Assembly: GCA_008694505.1 (NCBI GenBank)
Contig: VZDJ01006585.1
Location: forward strand, 10,508,537-10,572,536
Reading direction: 5' to 3'
DNA from: Cyanoderma ruficeps
Lineage: Eukaryota; Chordata; Aves; Passeriformes; Timaliidae
DNA length: 64,000 bases
Positions 12,008-26,188 of the stretch are shown here, one piece after another (positions within the stretch are counted from its first letter, which is position 1; each line of letters opens with the position of its first letter). The notes beneath the pieces are model-generated. The model was not told where the DNA came from. It was given only the letters and a program-made list of their open reading frames with translations, and ran no database searches. A program made the translations under genes and the position numbers.

Positions 12008-14357
12008 GTAGGTCAGCACAAAAACATTCATAAAATACAAAGATGTATCAGTTTATTTCCCTTAGAAGAATAAGCACAGGACTAGGAAGCTAGTTTGTCA
12101 TGTTGCTTGGAAGAAAAATGATAAACAACAATACCAAATGTCTCTCTGTAGGAATTCAGAGAATCTTATTGTAATCTATTTTATTTACCATTTATGTATT
12201 TTACTTAATTTGAGTCTAGGAACACATGCAGGAATTCCTTTCTTCGAATTTTCAATTAGCTGGAACACAGATCTTGGGTCTTAATGAAAGAACAGCAAGT
12301 TATCCTGGGACTTTAAAGTGTTTTTCTAGCTATTTTTATCTATATCCTGTATATTCTATGGCAAAATGTATCTGGGCACCTTTCAGGATCTGTACCTTAT
12401 CTCCCCAGGAAGTCACATATTTTAGAAAGACAAGATAAATTACTTCTGTAATACCATAATATTGATTATTATGAACCAACAATTTAATCAGTTGATTTAA
12501 TAAATTCTCAGAAACTGAAAGCAGTGGGAACATATTTTCAAGATTTTAGTTTTCATTTGAGTTTTGTTTGGGTGGGTTGGTTTTTTTTTTCTGTTTTTTG
12601 CATTTTTAAATGCATAATGATGATAAAGTACTTGCCACATTTCATTATTATAAAATCTTCAAGGTAAGGGAAGACAGGAGTGTGAGGAGAAATATTGCCT
12701 AAAATTAGAAAGGATTCCTGTTCTCATACAGAAACAGAATGGACGAGTTTTTTTGGTTTTTTTTAAATTCCAAAATAGAAAAGCTCAAACTTCTATGCTG
12801 GAGACATTTACATCATAATAATTCTAGATAACATTTTAATTTTATAAAGATTACAAACCTTAAAAATACCACTCCACATTGGAAGTGATGACAGTTGATT
12901 ATAGTGTTGCAACTCTGACCTTGCAATTACTGATGCCACGTACACCAGCTGTGATGAGTATCTATGAACATGAGCTGAGCTTCTGCCAGATTATGAGTAA
13001 GACACAGAATTTTGCACTCCATATCCTAGTGCTACCTACTGAAAATTAATTTTTTTGTCTTTCCTTTATCTTTTTGGGTTTTCCTTTTATTTTTTTCTCT
13101 TGGTTATGTGTTTGTAGGGCCTTTTTGTTTGTTGGTTTGTTTATGTGTAGTTTCTCCTAGTGATGACTCTAGGGGTAGAGTATTAAAATGGCAAAATATA
13201 GCTAAAATTTAGACATTTATGGGCAGGGATGCCTACATAGTTGCATATGTGATTGCATACATGTCTTGGCACACTGTCAAAACTTTGACCGGTGTCTATT
13301 GCTTTGAAGCTGAGATAAATACAGATTTTTGGGAACAGAGAAAATTGAAGTCATAAGCATTGAACCATATTGAAATGGCTGGTTTGTAACTACAGAATAA
13401 ACTCCTCATGAGTGAATCATGAGTAAAGATGGTTTTCAGAGTTTCAGAGAAAGGAATCTGTATTGTAGAAAATGAATGAGAAGTCTTGTCTCTTTGGTGC
13501 TATTTATTGAACAAGATGCGCATACCTATTATGATTTATACATGATAAGCTGAAATAATGAGTCAGTACTGAGCTCAATGATTGCATTTATCCTAGCAGA
13601 ACTGCATCATCTTCTGAACAGTTACTTGAAAGTGTACTGAAGTGTTTCTTGTAGCAATATCAGTTCTTTAGTATTTTCGGTTTTTTAGACATAAAAAACC
13701 CAAACCTGTTCTGCACATCAGGCAACTTTGGAAGTCAGAACAGTGTGCTTTTTATTGTCTATTTGTTTATTTGAGATACTGTTTATTTGTCTGCTCACAA
13801 CAATTATTATTCTTGGAATGAATGAACACTGAATACATTATATTCTAACCCTTAGAGCTTTATGCATACTGGTTTTTATCTGTAAAGTTGCAAACAACCA
13901 AAATTTAAATTCTGAACATTAAAAACAATCCAGCTTGACTGTTTAAATTACTTATGCATCTGCAGTACATGCTCTCATGGTTGTGTTTCCTTGTAAAATA
14001 TTACCATATGAAATCAAACAGACAATTAAAAGTTCACAAATGTGGGGAAAATATATTACCAACATGACATTATAATTTGGTGACAGATACTGTATGGTAA
14101 CATTGTAATGGCCCACAGCCAGTGAATTTTTCTGGGCAGATGGTCCCTGCACCTGCAAACTATTGGAAGGTACCATGTTTTGAATGCTATGTTTAGATCT
14201 CATGAGAAGGCCTTTTTTGAATGTTAATGCAATGCCCAGATATTTTAGCTTGTAGCAATTATTTCTACTATGATGAGCCTGAGTTTTGTTTCTTCCTCTA
14301 TTAAAAAAGTGATCATGGTGGAAACCTGTGTTGCTAAGGGAAGTTTTTTATAACAGG

Positions 14358-14378
14358 CTCACATATATAATATGTGAG
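14358..14378. repeat. perfect inverted repeat, 9-bp stem
   Basis: CTCACATAT and ATATGTGAG flank a 3-base spacer. An isolated hairpin-capable palindrome with no known function. Confidence 0.7.
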
Positions 14379-17300
14379 TAAAAATAAAGTATCAAATATT
14401 CCAGTGGTTTGTGTATTTCACCATCACTGGCACTTGTTCATATACGGTTCAACATGGATGTCACCTGCTTTGCTACTCTTTCAAACAGACTATTTAAACT
14501 CACAAATCTCAGTAGACACATAATAGAATTCAAAGTGAGAAAAACATGTCTTTATTATGTTTTTGTAGCTTTGTAATGCTATTTCTGTATCAGTATGTTG
14601 TTAAAAAACATACTTAGAGTTAACAAAGATACCACATTATGAATTCCCATTTAAAAGTCTATAAGGTGTGTATTGACCTATATTTTATACTTACCTATGT
14701 AATCTGTCTTCAATGAAAATTACCTATTTCATATATGATGCTTGTATAATACCATCAATAAAATAAATTAACAAAATTAGTAACTAGTCTTCCTTTTAAC
14801 AGCCACATTTGACTGCACTACTTCTAACCACTTTTATCTTTTTATGCTTTTTAGCCCACTTTTTTAAGAATGGGCATTTGTAAATTGCTTATAATAAAAA
14901 AAAATAGACGTTATTGAAGAATACTTTTTAACCTTGCATTCAAATTTTGAACTTTTGCATGTGAAGAATTGATACAAAGTAATAAAATGTGGGGTTTTTT
15001 TTCTTTTTCAAGTGGTGGCACATACTTTCCGGGATGTTTTCCTTCAGAGAATGATGCTTTTATACAATGGAAACATTAAAAGCATGTTATCAAGTTTCTG
15101 CACTTTTAAAATGATTATAAATTCTTTCCTGAGTACTTTGAAAATTTATTCAGTTCAATGTTAATTATAATTCTCACTTTGAATTAAATATGTTTTATTC
15201 ATATATTGTAAAAGTTTGTGGAAATGAGAGATTTTAAGGGGGCAGACAGGAGGTTTTTAAGTACTGTCATAATTTTAATTTCCTAAGCAAAGAATGCAAC
15301 TGCAGTTTTAAAACCATTAACAAGACCATATGCCTGTGTTCTGGATTGGGAATGAGATTCATTATCAAAAGATCAATTGGAAAACACAGCAGAACCCAAA
15401 AGAGGGAGAAAAATTGCAACCACTGCAAATCATCAGATCCAAAACACAATAGTCTGAGCTTTGCTTTCTGGATCAGAAGTCACAGAAGAAAGGAATTAGG
15501 GCATTAAAGACCAAGGATTTGAGAAGGTCTTGCTACTCACAGCCAGACCAAATACCTTTTGAACTGGCAGCTTGGCTTGTAAAAGACATTCCTGAGAGAG
15601 CATAAATACATAGATAGCATTTAAGAAGCAGCAGCAAAATTGATGATGCATTATCTCTGAAAGGTTTTCAAGTTATTATTATAGACTAGATATCTCACTG
15701 AGATGAATTTTATGAACTATGTTCCAAGGGTCAGAAAACCTTGACACAAATCAGAAACTCTGCTGCTCGTGGTCCACACTATTTGTTGCACACAAAAGTC
15801 ATGAAGAGATTGGTCAGGTCAATGGCAAAAAGCAGACAGGTAGACATCTTTCAGTTTTGGAATGATATGAACAAAAGTATATATGATCAATTGGTAGAGA
15901 AAGCAATCAGATTTTTGCTGACCAGAGGGAAAATACAGTCTCAACATGTACACAGAGGGCAGCATTCTCACATCCATGTTAAAGACATTAGTGTATGGAA
16001 CACAAGGTTTAACAAGGCAGGAAAATTGTGCTAAATCACAGCAGATTAACCTGCCTAAGACCCAATTAGAGGATAAACTCATAACAGTTTAACATTTGCA
16101 TACAAGTGCACTGACACAAAGGTAAAAAATGAGAAGGTCACGCGTGAATATTTGAGCCGATATGTGTTGGCTCTCAGGGTTAAGTACATAGCCAATTTCT
16201 TAATTGATGCATGGGGTTTGGGTTTTGTTTTGTTTGTTTAACTTCAAGTCAGAGAAAGAAAATTACATACTATTTCTGTAATTGTGCTACTATGATATTT
16301 CTTAGGTATTTGGAGGACAACAGAAGTACACTAGTCTATTCTTCAATGAGAGTTCATTATGATTAAAAGCAAGTGCTTATATCCTGCAGAATGCTGAACA
16401 AGAAACACGTGGATTTGTCATTTTTCATTCCTTTGCTTTGTGTTGCTGATTTCTGGTGCTACAGATTAACAGGAGGACTGCAGTCCTGTCATGTGCCTAA
16501 ATCCAAATTACATTTTCAGACGTCACATAGTTACTGTTTTTAGCCTTTTAGACACCTGTGTTCAGATTCATGGAGAATATGAAATATTGACAGTATAGAT
16601 AAAAAATAAAAAGTAGAGCAGTCCCCTTGAGTGCTGGTAATGTGGGTCTGTTATCTTTTTTCCCCTTATTTTTATTTTTTTTCACCATTAAAATAAAATA
16701 ATAATTGATTTATTGCTACTCAGTTTAGATCAACTAGTGTTCATTGCAGCCAGCAGCCTTGTATGTATGTTCACTGGTAGGAGCAGAATAGCAGTTTCTA
16801 TCAACAGCAATCTTCAAAATCGAAGTTTATTGGTAGATTTTGGACCAATAACTACAGCTGATCTTTCTGTGCAACAATACATTGAATGATATTGCTATCG
16901 AGAAAAAAAGTACCTAAAAATCTCATTCAAGAAACAAGATTGAAAACTCAACTGTGGTTTTAAAATTCATTCATAAAAATACATTTAGGTACAATTTTTT
17001 TTTTATTTTATTACTGAAATTAAAAACAGATTGGGACATTTCAGTTTATCTTTGTAATTGACTGAGGTACAGCCAAAATTTAATTGCACCTAGTTTGGAT
17101 TTTTCCATGCATTTTAATTTTTCATTTATTTCAGCCTTCCTGTCAGTAGCCTTCAACAAAGTTAGTGACAGGATATGTTACTTCTGACTTTACAACACCA
17201 TCATTTATACTGTGAATCCCTGAGTTGTAAACAGAGGCATTTTTCTTTTAAAAAAAAGAGGAAAATCAGCTGGAAGTTATTGATTCATAAATAATTTTTT

Positions 17301-18436
17301 TAAAAAAAATTGATTTAATGGTATACAGGGAAGTGTATGAGAGAAAACAGAAAGGCAGAATGGCCCAAGTTTTCATTACTTAACCTGACTTCCTGACTAA
17401 GCCTGAGAATCAGTTCATTTTGTAACTCTGAGTGTCCAGCTTTCAAAAGATCATTGTTCAAAGGCACTAATCAAAATTACTGTGTCTCTATAAAACAAGA
17501 TGGAAGTCTATGATTTCAAAGAAATCCAGAACTGGATTTTTTTTGAGAAATTGTTATTTCTACCATGATGAGGATTTTTTTTCCCCCCATCCAGAAATTT
17601 TGACACTTTTTTTGTTGAAAAAGAATTCTGTTCCCCAGTTATCTTTGGCACAGATATGTCTATGTAGTCTGTCAAACATGTGCTACACAGCCATCTGAGG
17701 CAATGGCAGACATCCTCACTGAAGCACCAGGAGTTGTACCACTACCTTCACCTCGACTACTGCAGATTGTTCTGCAAGATATCTTTCCTTTTAAAAGCCT
17801 GCTTTACTTCACAGTTGAGTAACTCTTTAGAGATACACCATGGAAGTCTATACAATATTGGTTTGTTCCATTTTGAAACCTTTAGGACAAGCAAGAATTT
17901 TAGAAAGGTACCTTAGAGTTGTAAATACAAGGTTTAGAAGTCTTGACGTTGATATTTGCTAGTAGACCACATTTTGATATTTACTGGTTATAACATACTT
18001 CTGGGCTTATTGAACCTTCACAAAATATGTGTGAAAATTCAGACCACTGCTGAAGTTGTTAAGAATTTATGTTCATATAGCTGTATCTATGTTATAAGTC
18101 AGGGTAAACAGACAAGGATTAGATGCAAACAAACCTATCTGGTGTATTTGGAAAAATCTAATTTGATAATGCACTGAAAAGTATAGCAAATTAGTCAACA
18201 TTACAGTTACTGCTGCTGCAGGTAACATGCTTTTGATACCTAAACTACCTTATTTATGGGTTATCCTTTGTATCTCTGTACATCTCTACCTCTTTGGAAC
18301 AGATAACAGCTCAGCTAAAAAAACTGCTAAAGATCTGAAGATGATGTTGGCAAGAAATAGTGCAAAGTCAGGACTTTATTTTTTCATTTCAAGCTTTCAG
18401 ATAAGCAACTTCTGAATGTTCACCCTTCCTTTTTTT

Positions 18437-18437
18437 N
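18437..18437. other. single ambiguous base
   Basis: One N in a T-rich run. An unresolved base call rather than a sized gap. Confidence 0.95.
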
Positions 18438-19380
18438 TCTTCATTAAAAAAAAGTTGTAATGCTTCCATTACCTTCTGTTGGGTTTTTGTATGCCAGTGC
18501 TTTAATCAGTGGCTTCTATTTCCTGGCTTGTCAGTATAATGCTAATGTAATTAAAGATATTCATCCTTGCAAAATATATGCTGTAATATTAATGTATCTA
18601 ATTGTAAAAACACTGGGAAGTATCTTACATCAGAAAAGCAGGAGTTATGAAAATGGTGCAAAAGAGAAGAAAAAAAAAATAAACAGCTGTTCACACCAGG
18701 ATATTTTCTGGTTTTATACTTTGGAATAAAGTAATATAGCCTGATATAGAGGTTTGTTTCACTGTAAATTCAGACAACTTAAGATCAGAAATCTATGGGT
18801 TTTTTCACCTAACAATTCAGATGGCTCTTTTCATTAGATTTCTCAAAATAAATTTTTTGATACCATTCTATGATAATGCTTCATACCTGAATTTTAAGTA
18901 ATTTTTCCATTGTTTTTTTCTACCTGAAAGCCTAACACGAAGATAACATATTAAATTATAAATTTCAAATGAAATTTAATTAGAGATATTATTTGAAAAT
19001 GTTTAACAGTCAGCTAAATGTAGATATCTATTTCCAGAAATAATTCAATGATGAGTGCAGTAAGCATATTTTTTTTCTGCTGATATTAGAGATTTGAAGC
19101 AATACCTATGTAACTTTCCAACAAAAATTGGAAAATTGATTGAAAATAGAAAATTTAGAGTAGACACATAAAATTTTCTTTGGTTTATAATTGTAATGAA
19201 CTTTACAGTGAGATTTATTAGCAAATTAGTTGTTCTTCAAAATAGTAGGGACTATAAATCTCTGTACCTGCATGTTTGTAATGTAGCATCTATGAAGCAC
19301 ACAAGTGGAAATAGTGTAGGTGCCTACTCTGGCAGCAAAAGAGTACAAATATGGAGATTCTCTCAGATCGTTGAATTTCA

Positions 19381-19474
19381 TTGAATCATAGAATAGGTCA
19401 GGTTGAAAGGGGCCTTTAAAGGTCATCAAGTTCAACTCCACTGTAATGAGCAGGAACATCTTCAACTAAATCAG
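19381..19474 (-). mobile_element. CR1 LINE 3' tail, minus orientation
   Basis: The plus strand opens with 'ttgaatcatagaatagg' and continues through 'ggttgaaaggggccttt' and 'ggtcatcaagttcaactcc'. This is the reverse complement of the classic bird CR1 3' end, including the ATTCTATGATTC terminal repeat and the segment before it. About 94 bases remain. It is an ordinary 5'-truncated copy with modest decay. Confidence 0.85.
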
Positions 19475-21760
19475 TTTTTTTCTACTTACATATTCTATAA
19501 CAGTAGTCTTGCACATGATAGTTTAAAAGAAAAGAGGCATTTCAATGTTCATGTATTAAAAAAAAGACCCTCAGGACATTAATACAGAAATACATGAAAA
19601 GTTAATTTCCAGAAGTGCAGGGCAATAAAAACAAGGCCTGTCCAAACTTTCTTTATTAATAATTAAAGAAGTATGTATATGTGAAGTGCTTTTTAAGTAA
19701 TGAGTGTTAGTTATAAATATTTAACAGTTGCACTTATGAAATATGCCCTAAATTATGTCCAAATGTTAACAAGAATGCCTTATACTTGACAGAACAATGA
19801 AGCCCATAAATATTTCAGAAGTGTGTGTCTGACAGGCAGAAGCTGAGAAGATGCATCCTTCTCTTTGTTTTCTGACACTGCAATCCTCAGGTCTGTGTTC
19901 TTTGAGCTTAATACAAACAAAGACCTTCCTGTCCAAAGCCAATATCAGAGCCAATAGTAGATTTCCTTTGGAGTTTTTTATCAGGCAAGTACAAGTTGTT
20001 TCACCAAAATCATGGGGCAAGAAATTCAAAGCACATAAGCAGTGGCTCGATTGATCCTCATGCTGATTGCCTTCTGTGTGTTTATCTTTATTAGGAATAA
20101 AGTTCATAGGAGGTTCACAGGATGTTGACTTCCTATTCCCTTCAAGAGGGAATTAATTGATTGTCCTCAGGAGGTGCTTGGCATCTGTCGCAACAATGTC
20201 TTGAAGAATTATATGCCAAGAAAAAAAAAAAGAATTCTAGTACACTAGGAGATAACTGATAACATTACAATTGTAATTAGAACAGTTAGTGATGGAAGAA
20301 AAAATGGAGGAAAAAACAGACAGGCATTTATAGATAAATTCTACATTTAACTCTTAATATTGAAACCTTCAAAACAGGTGCCTGGAACTGCAATCCAGCT
20401 TTTGTCCTTTTTAGTGTTAATTTAAGTATAGGCAGAAAATCTGAAGAAATCAATATGACCTATTTAGAGAAGAACAGAGTGAAGTGAAGACTCCAGGTGA
20501 AGACTCCTGTTATAATGTTGATTAAAATATTTTCTAACCTTCCCTCCTGAAACTTTTCTATGTGAAAAAAACAGAGAAATTTCTCTTGGGATATCTCTGA
20601 GAACGCTGAGACTGTGGGACATCTCTGCAAACAGTGTTTGCTGACAAAAGTGACACAATTAATGGATAAGATATTCAGTAATGCTGGAGAAATAATTTGC
20701 ATGGAGGAGTAAAGTTCAAAGTAAGAGTGTTGTATTTATCTTCAGGGAGACATTCAGAGTTTTCCTAAGTTGTTTTTTCTAGCAGAAAATTCTCAGCTTT
20801 ACAATAGTCAATGATCCCTTCTATCACTATAACAATAAAGCCAGAATTTCACCCAAGGAGTATAGAACAGTTAGAATATTCAGTGTATTCTGCCAAAAGG
20901 TTATTTTCAAAGACTTCAACTTCCTTTTTTTTCTCTCTCTGTAATGGTTCCCACAGAGCCTACAGCAGATATTTGGGTGTAAAAACCCTATAAAAGGTGA
21001 TCCTTTCCCCTATGAAAATATCATACTTAATTGCTTTATGAAAGGCCTGTAGGGCTTCCACCTCTATTCACCTAGTCCTTCCACTACCAGAAAATATTGC
21101 TTTGATCTGTTCAGTTCTCTCACTGCTTTATACTTATTTTCTAAAAGCATTTCTTCTTACCCCAATCGTCCCTCCTCCACCACTGGTTTTCCATTTGAAT
21201 TGTGAGTTGTATTAGCATATCCTTTATAACCTTTTCAGGAGTACTGTATCTATCTTATCCAAATGGAACTCCTGCAGCTCACAGATAACAGTAAATGCTG
21301 AAGAAAGTCCCAAATACAGATTTCAAAGTACTTCTTGATATGATCAGAGTGGGTCCAGCTAGCATTCTTTTCTGAAATGCACAACCCTGAAAGAAGTGAG
21401 GCTCATGCCTCATCAAAGGCTGAAGAAATAGTGACAGAGCAGTACAGAGGATCGGAAGATATCTACATACACTCTTAATTTTTGTTTGAACATTTTCCTG
21501 TGACCAAGGTTGTCACGATGAGATGTTAAGTATGTGCACAATATACATATTGAAGCTGGAAAATTGTAAACATTTTAGTAATAAACATAATGCTTCAGCA
21601 CATCTATCGGTTCAATTACATTATATATGTAAATTTTTTCCTCTCTTTCATACTGTAAATCTGAAATGCATGTTGACTACAGAAAATTTTTGCTGTCTTT
21701 CATTATCTGCTCTCCAAAAGTAAATGCAAGTCATAAACCTAACCAGGAATATCACAAGTC
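19475..21760. other. AT-rich unique non-coding DNA
   Basis: Unique-looking sequence between two CR1 tails. Short frames on both strands around 19766-20107 have no recognisable protein content. No RNA gene or repeat was seen. Confidence 0.6.
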
Positions 21761-21930
21761 ATTGAATCATTGTGGTCATCATTAGAAGTCAACTTCAGCA
21801 AGCATTGGAAAGAACTTTCAAGACCATAAAATCTAACTTTAAACACCACCATGTGAACTAAACCGTAGCCCTTTGACATGTTGAGTAATTTCTTCAGTAC
21901 TTCCAGGAGTCATGACTCCACCATTTCCAA
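21761..21930 (-). mobile_element. CR1 LINE 3'-end fragment, minus orientation, decayed
   Basis: On the plus strand the copy reads 'attgaatcatt', then after a short insertion 'ttggaaagaactttcaag' and 'ccataaaatctaac'. It continues with 'gtgaactaaaccgtagccc' and 'catgactccaccatttcc'. These successive pieces follow the order of the reverse complement of a CR1 3' region. Divergence is high, so the insertion is old. Confidence 0.75.
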
Positions 21931-24829
21931 AGCGGACTCCCTATAAATAGTGTATGATTAAACTAAATTTACATGCATACTTATGATTCAGGAGAAAAAA
22001 CATCTGCGATAGCTCTTGTTCTGATTACAGTCCCCCATTATGGTTTTCCTTTGGGCAGAGAAAAAAGTAAAAACAGACTCCATATAACCTGTCTTAGAAA
22101 AGACAGGCTTAGAACATATCAAGAACATTTTTATGGTACTGATTTATGTGAAGGCTACAACCATTTGACTGTACTATTCAACACTGTCAGTGAACCTTTT
22201 TTAAGTTTACTTTCCTCTTTTAGGATTTGTTCTTTAGCTAATCTAGATTCTCCTTCTTTCCTTTTTCCCTTTTTCCCTTTTTCCCATGAGAAATGCTGAT
22301 ATCCCATGTTTCACGAGTCAACAAGTCACTCTTGTAGGTATAGACCATTGTGGCCTTCGACATGTTTGCTTAAACAGCAGAGCAAATAATTAAAACTACT
22401 TACATTGAAATCAGCTGAGATTTCAGGAGGCCTGAAAAAAAGAACTGATTTGTAGCTGAATGCTTTCCAAGCAATCTGTTTAGTTCTGCATGTGCTTCAA
22501 CTCAATTTCATGGTAATTTCATAAGGACGTTTTATTTTAATCCAGTGTGCCGGAGAGCTGAGGTTTTTACCTTTTTATTTAAATAATACAGTTGGAACAT
22601 CTTTTATGCTACTTTAGTTAGTAATATGAATTATTATTGCATCACATATTCAATTTTTTTGTGTTTTAAATATCTCCCAATAGTTTCCCAATTACTTTCC
22701 TTCCCAATACATAGTAGTTAGCAATGTATATAAAGTTATTTATTACATTCAAGTGCTTTTCCTCTTACCTTGTTCTTTTCTGTGACAGGCATCCACTTAT
22801 CTAATGACAGACAACTAATGTAAAGTTGAAGTAAATTGACCAGTGAGGCTGAGGTCAAAACCTGGGAGAAAATATTTTTTTATTATAATGAGTTCTTAGC
22901 AATTGAAAGATGACTATTTGAAATTCAGGTTATAGTGGCAAATTCCAAAGATAAGTTATAAAAGTATCTCAAATGATTTTGCTTTCTCTCTGGTTCACTC
23001 TACTGTTCATTTTTTTACAAAGAAGAATATTTGTTGAGGAAGGAAACACAAACAGAAATGAATCTATTAATGAAGGGAAAATGGAAGAGTACACACTTGT
23101 CTAATTGCATTACATTATGCATAGAAATTTTTGAAGTAAAAGGAAGAAAGAACATTTTTACAGACAAAATATAGGCATATTTATTGAACAGTACTTTTAG
23201 ATCTCCTGGTCCTGAAGAGTTATAGAATATACTTATGATATTGTCCACTGCACATAGATAAAGATTTTCTGTTAGAAAAGATTTACCTTTTCTTTACACA
23301 AAAAGAAAAAAAATCTAATATGTAAAGACTGTATTTTTATTCAGTATATTTATGGCCCTGAATATTATGGTTTCTCTGTACCAGTAAAGAAGTAAAGCAT
23401 ACTTCCTTTCCCATTTTGTCTGGTTGTGATTCAGGCTTAAGGCCTTAGCACAATCAAGCTAGATAATATGGATTTAATATATTCTTAAAAAAATTTATAC
23501 TTTGCTATATATCAAGATATAGATATATATATATATGTCAAGATATATACAGATGCTCAGTAATTCTCAGTTGTTAGTCTGCTACCTTTACCAAAACTCA
23601 GGATGTGGTTCTTTGCTTGCTTTTCTTCTGTATTCTACACATTTGTATAGAAAAAAATTAGACTGAACCAGTTTATTCACATGTATGTAAAGTTTGCTTA
23701 TTTTTTCTCTCTTTATAGTATTTGAAATCAACCATTCATCTTAACATAATTGCTGTATTTTCACTGCTGAGGATGCTTTTCCATTTTCTTTTATAGTTTT
23801 CAAGAAAGGCTGCTGAGGTAACACAGATCTTAATGAATTCCAGGAATGCCTGTATCAAGTTCTAAATACCTAATAAAAACCTACCCCATAATAAATTAAA
23901 TTCAGTCTAAAGACACCAAGAAGGACAAATGCATAATATTTGCCCAGGTATCACTCGGTCACCTCAATGAAGAAGGAGATTTGTGGAAGAAGGCCATCCT
24001 CAGACAGCTCAGTTTTTCAAAGTACATAGGGGTTTTTTGAAGTACAATGATGTTAACATATGCCCAGGAAAAATGAAGACAGACATCATATTTCATGTGA
24101 ATCTAAAACATAATGTGTTGGAACATTAGTTTATAAAAATAATCTGCCTTGCATGGTTTCTGTTACATCATGAACATTGCCTCCCTTCCAGGGTTTAAAC
24201 CTTGTTTCACAAAACAAACTACAAAAGTTTCCATCAAACATTATGGAAAAGCAATGAGGAAAAAAATCTCAGGAGGACTTAGCTGAAGATACATAAAAGT
24301 GTAGCTCAAATAAAAAATGTGACGTCCTATAATCTGATGCTGATATACAATTTGTCAATAGCACTGAGGCAAGACACAGCAATAGCTTCCATTGTCCATT
24401 CCCCACCCTTTTTTTCCCATAAAGGAATTGTTCTCCAGGGCATTAACTGAAATCATGTACAAAAGAAATGAGGTTAGTATTATTAATTTACTTTCTTCAC
24501 AACTGAATAGCCATAGCTTTATTCTCCTATTCCCCTTGGCACTATTTGTTCCATTCTTTAATAACGGCAAATGTGAAAAATCAGGATTTGTTCTATTCAG
24601 CTTCATTTCACTTTGAGTGCTGTAGGAAGATGAGATATGAAATTGTTCACTGTAATGTATAGGATATCTGTTGGATTCACTTTACTGATGATGCAGTATC
24701 ATTTCAGATGTCTCACTTCGGGATGCATACTTTTATTGGAACATTAAATCTTGAACTCTTGACTCTTTCAGAGTGGCATCCAACAAATTCAAAGGAAGAT
24801 ATGGAAGGAGAATTCCTCTTCACGTAATT
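21931..24829. other. AT-rich unique non-coding DNA
   Basis: Holds a three-copy CTTTTTCC repeat at 22261-22285, a short (AT)n tract at 23522-23536 and otherwise unique AT-rich sequence. A 108-codon frame at 21973-22299 shows no domain-like features. Confidence 0.6.
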
Positions 24830-24896
24830 GGAGAGGAGAGGAGAGGAGAGGAGAGGAGAGGAGAGGAGAGGAGAGGAGAGGAGAGGAGAGGAGAGG
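24830..24896. repeat. GGAGA pentanucleotide microsatellite at a gap
   Basis: A pure purine pentamer repeat (GAGAG/GGAGA unit) runs without interruption for 67 bases to the edge of an assembly gap, so the true array is longer. Pure polypurine mirror repeats can form triplex (H-DNA) structures, which often stop polymerases. Confidence 0.95.
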
Positions 24897-24915
24897 NNNN
24901 NNNNNNNNNNNNNNN
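24897..24915. other. assembly gap (19 N)
   Basis: Nineteen Ns follow directly on the pentamer array. The gap length may be nominal rather than measured. Confidence 0.95.
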
Positions 24916-25401
24916 TTAGTCCTTTCTCACAACTGAGCTATTTCAAATCTGCTGACACAGGGTTTGAATTTCTGCCACTGATACAAATGAATGAATAGTT
25001 TGCCATCTCAGAATTTGCTAAGAAGATAAATTAACTCGTAAATTAACTAGATTTTAAAATACTCATTGGGAAATAACAACAACTAAACCAGGAAAACTAA
25101 ATTAAACTCTTATAAAAGCAGGTATCCAGAGTAAAGTCAAACTGTTTTTTCTTTTTTAAAAAATACCTGAAATTCTTTCAGAACTGAAGTAAGCCAGCTT
25201 TAAATATACCCAAAATGCTTTCCTTCTATTTTGGAAATTTTAACTGCTTTTGAGAAACATGGAAAAATGGAACATGGAAAAGAAAATCTGCTTTCCCAAA
25301 GCAAAGGATTAGGTACCCAAAAAAATCAAAAAAAGACCATTTGAAGATCAATGAATACTCACCAAAAGTGTGAGAGAACTGATTTTCATCATTCTTCTTA
25401 C

Positions 25402-25665
25402 CTTATTTGCAGTAAAGTTGAAAAGGTAGGTTTTCAATCTCTAAATAATAGGCCGATTAAAGTGTATCCAGGAGTGTTTGGTCTCTTGATTATGCTGTTC
25501 CACTAAGGAGTTGAATGTCCTTTGGGATTGGTACCAGTCGCATTCTTCTTTTAGGTAAATGACTTTAGGTGATTGAGCATTCCCTGCCCCCATTTCATAC
25601 GGCTGGAAGTAGTTCTGCTTTTCTGAAAAGGTGTCCCTGGGTTGTTCCATTCATTCCCGTGGATT
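25402..25665 (-). other. candidate non-coding exon (splice-site bounded)
   Basis: On the minus strand a pyrimidine-rich tract ending ccctag precedes position 25665, and a strong donor-like AAG|GTAAGA follows position 25402. Three overlapping frames of roughly 23 to 70 codons lie inside, but none is open across the whole interval, so a coding internal exon is unlikely. It could be an exon of a long non-coding RNA or a chance arrangement; such motifs are common in AT-rich DNA. Confidence 0.15.
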
Positions 25666-26188
25666 CTAGGGAAACCCAAGATAGAAAAGAAGAAATAGGT
25701 ATTGAGGGAAGAAAAAAAAAATATAGGGAACAATTTATTTTTTTTCTCTGCAGTTTCAGGTCCAGAACTATTTTCAATAGCCTTGCAATAGGCAATGCAA
25801 CAAGTTCTCCTTGCTGTAGAGAGAGACTTTGTGTTTATTTTTCCGGAGGTATTATTGAGAGGATGCTTAAAAGTTTTTAGAAGAAATACCTTGAGTAGTG
25901 CCTGAAGAAAAAAAATCTTACTGCTTCCTAAGATATTACTTTGTGCAAAATCAAGAAGCTTTTTGTTGAATTCTCATTAATCCCTTTTTTTCACCTAAAT
26001 AGTGGAGAGAACTAAAAAAAAAAAAAAGTAAAGAAAATTATATTTAACATGTGTTATTTGGACTCGGACTTACTTTAGGAAGCTAGAAATACCTGTAAAA
26101 TCCCCTGAATAGCTTCTTCTGACTACGGACCATGAATTTGAGATACTGCTAGCTCTTTATAAGCCAAGTTGCAATGTCCTGAACATAC

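Larger units (their letters stand above)
9372..19380. other. AT-rich unique non-coding DNA, no gene recognised
   Basis: I see no gene or clear interspersed repeat here. It holds a 31-bp tandem duplication (11946-12007), T/G-rich tracts (12561-12600, 16212-16239) and a perfect hairpin (14358-14378). A single ambiguous base lies at 18437. A 97-codon open frame at 15741-16034 lies in slightly GC-richer DNA but matches no family I know. Confidence 0.65.
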
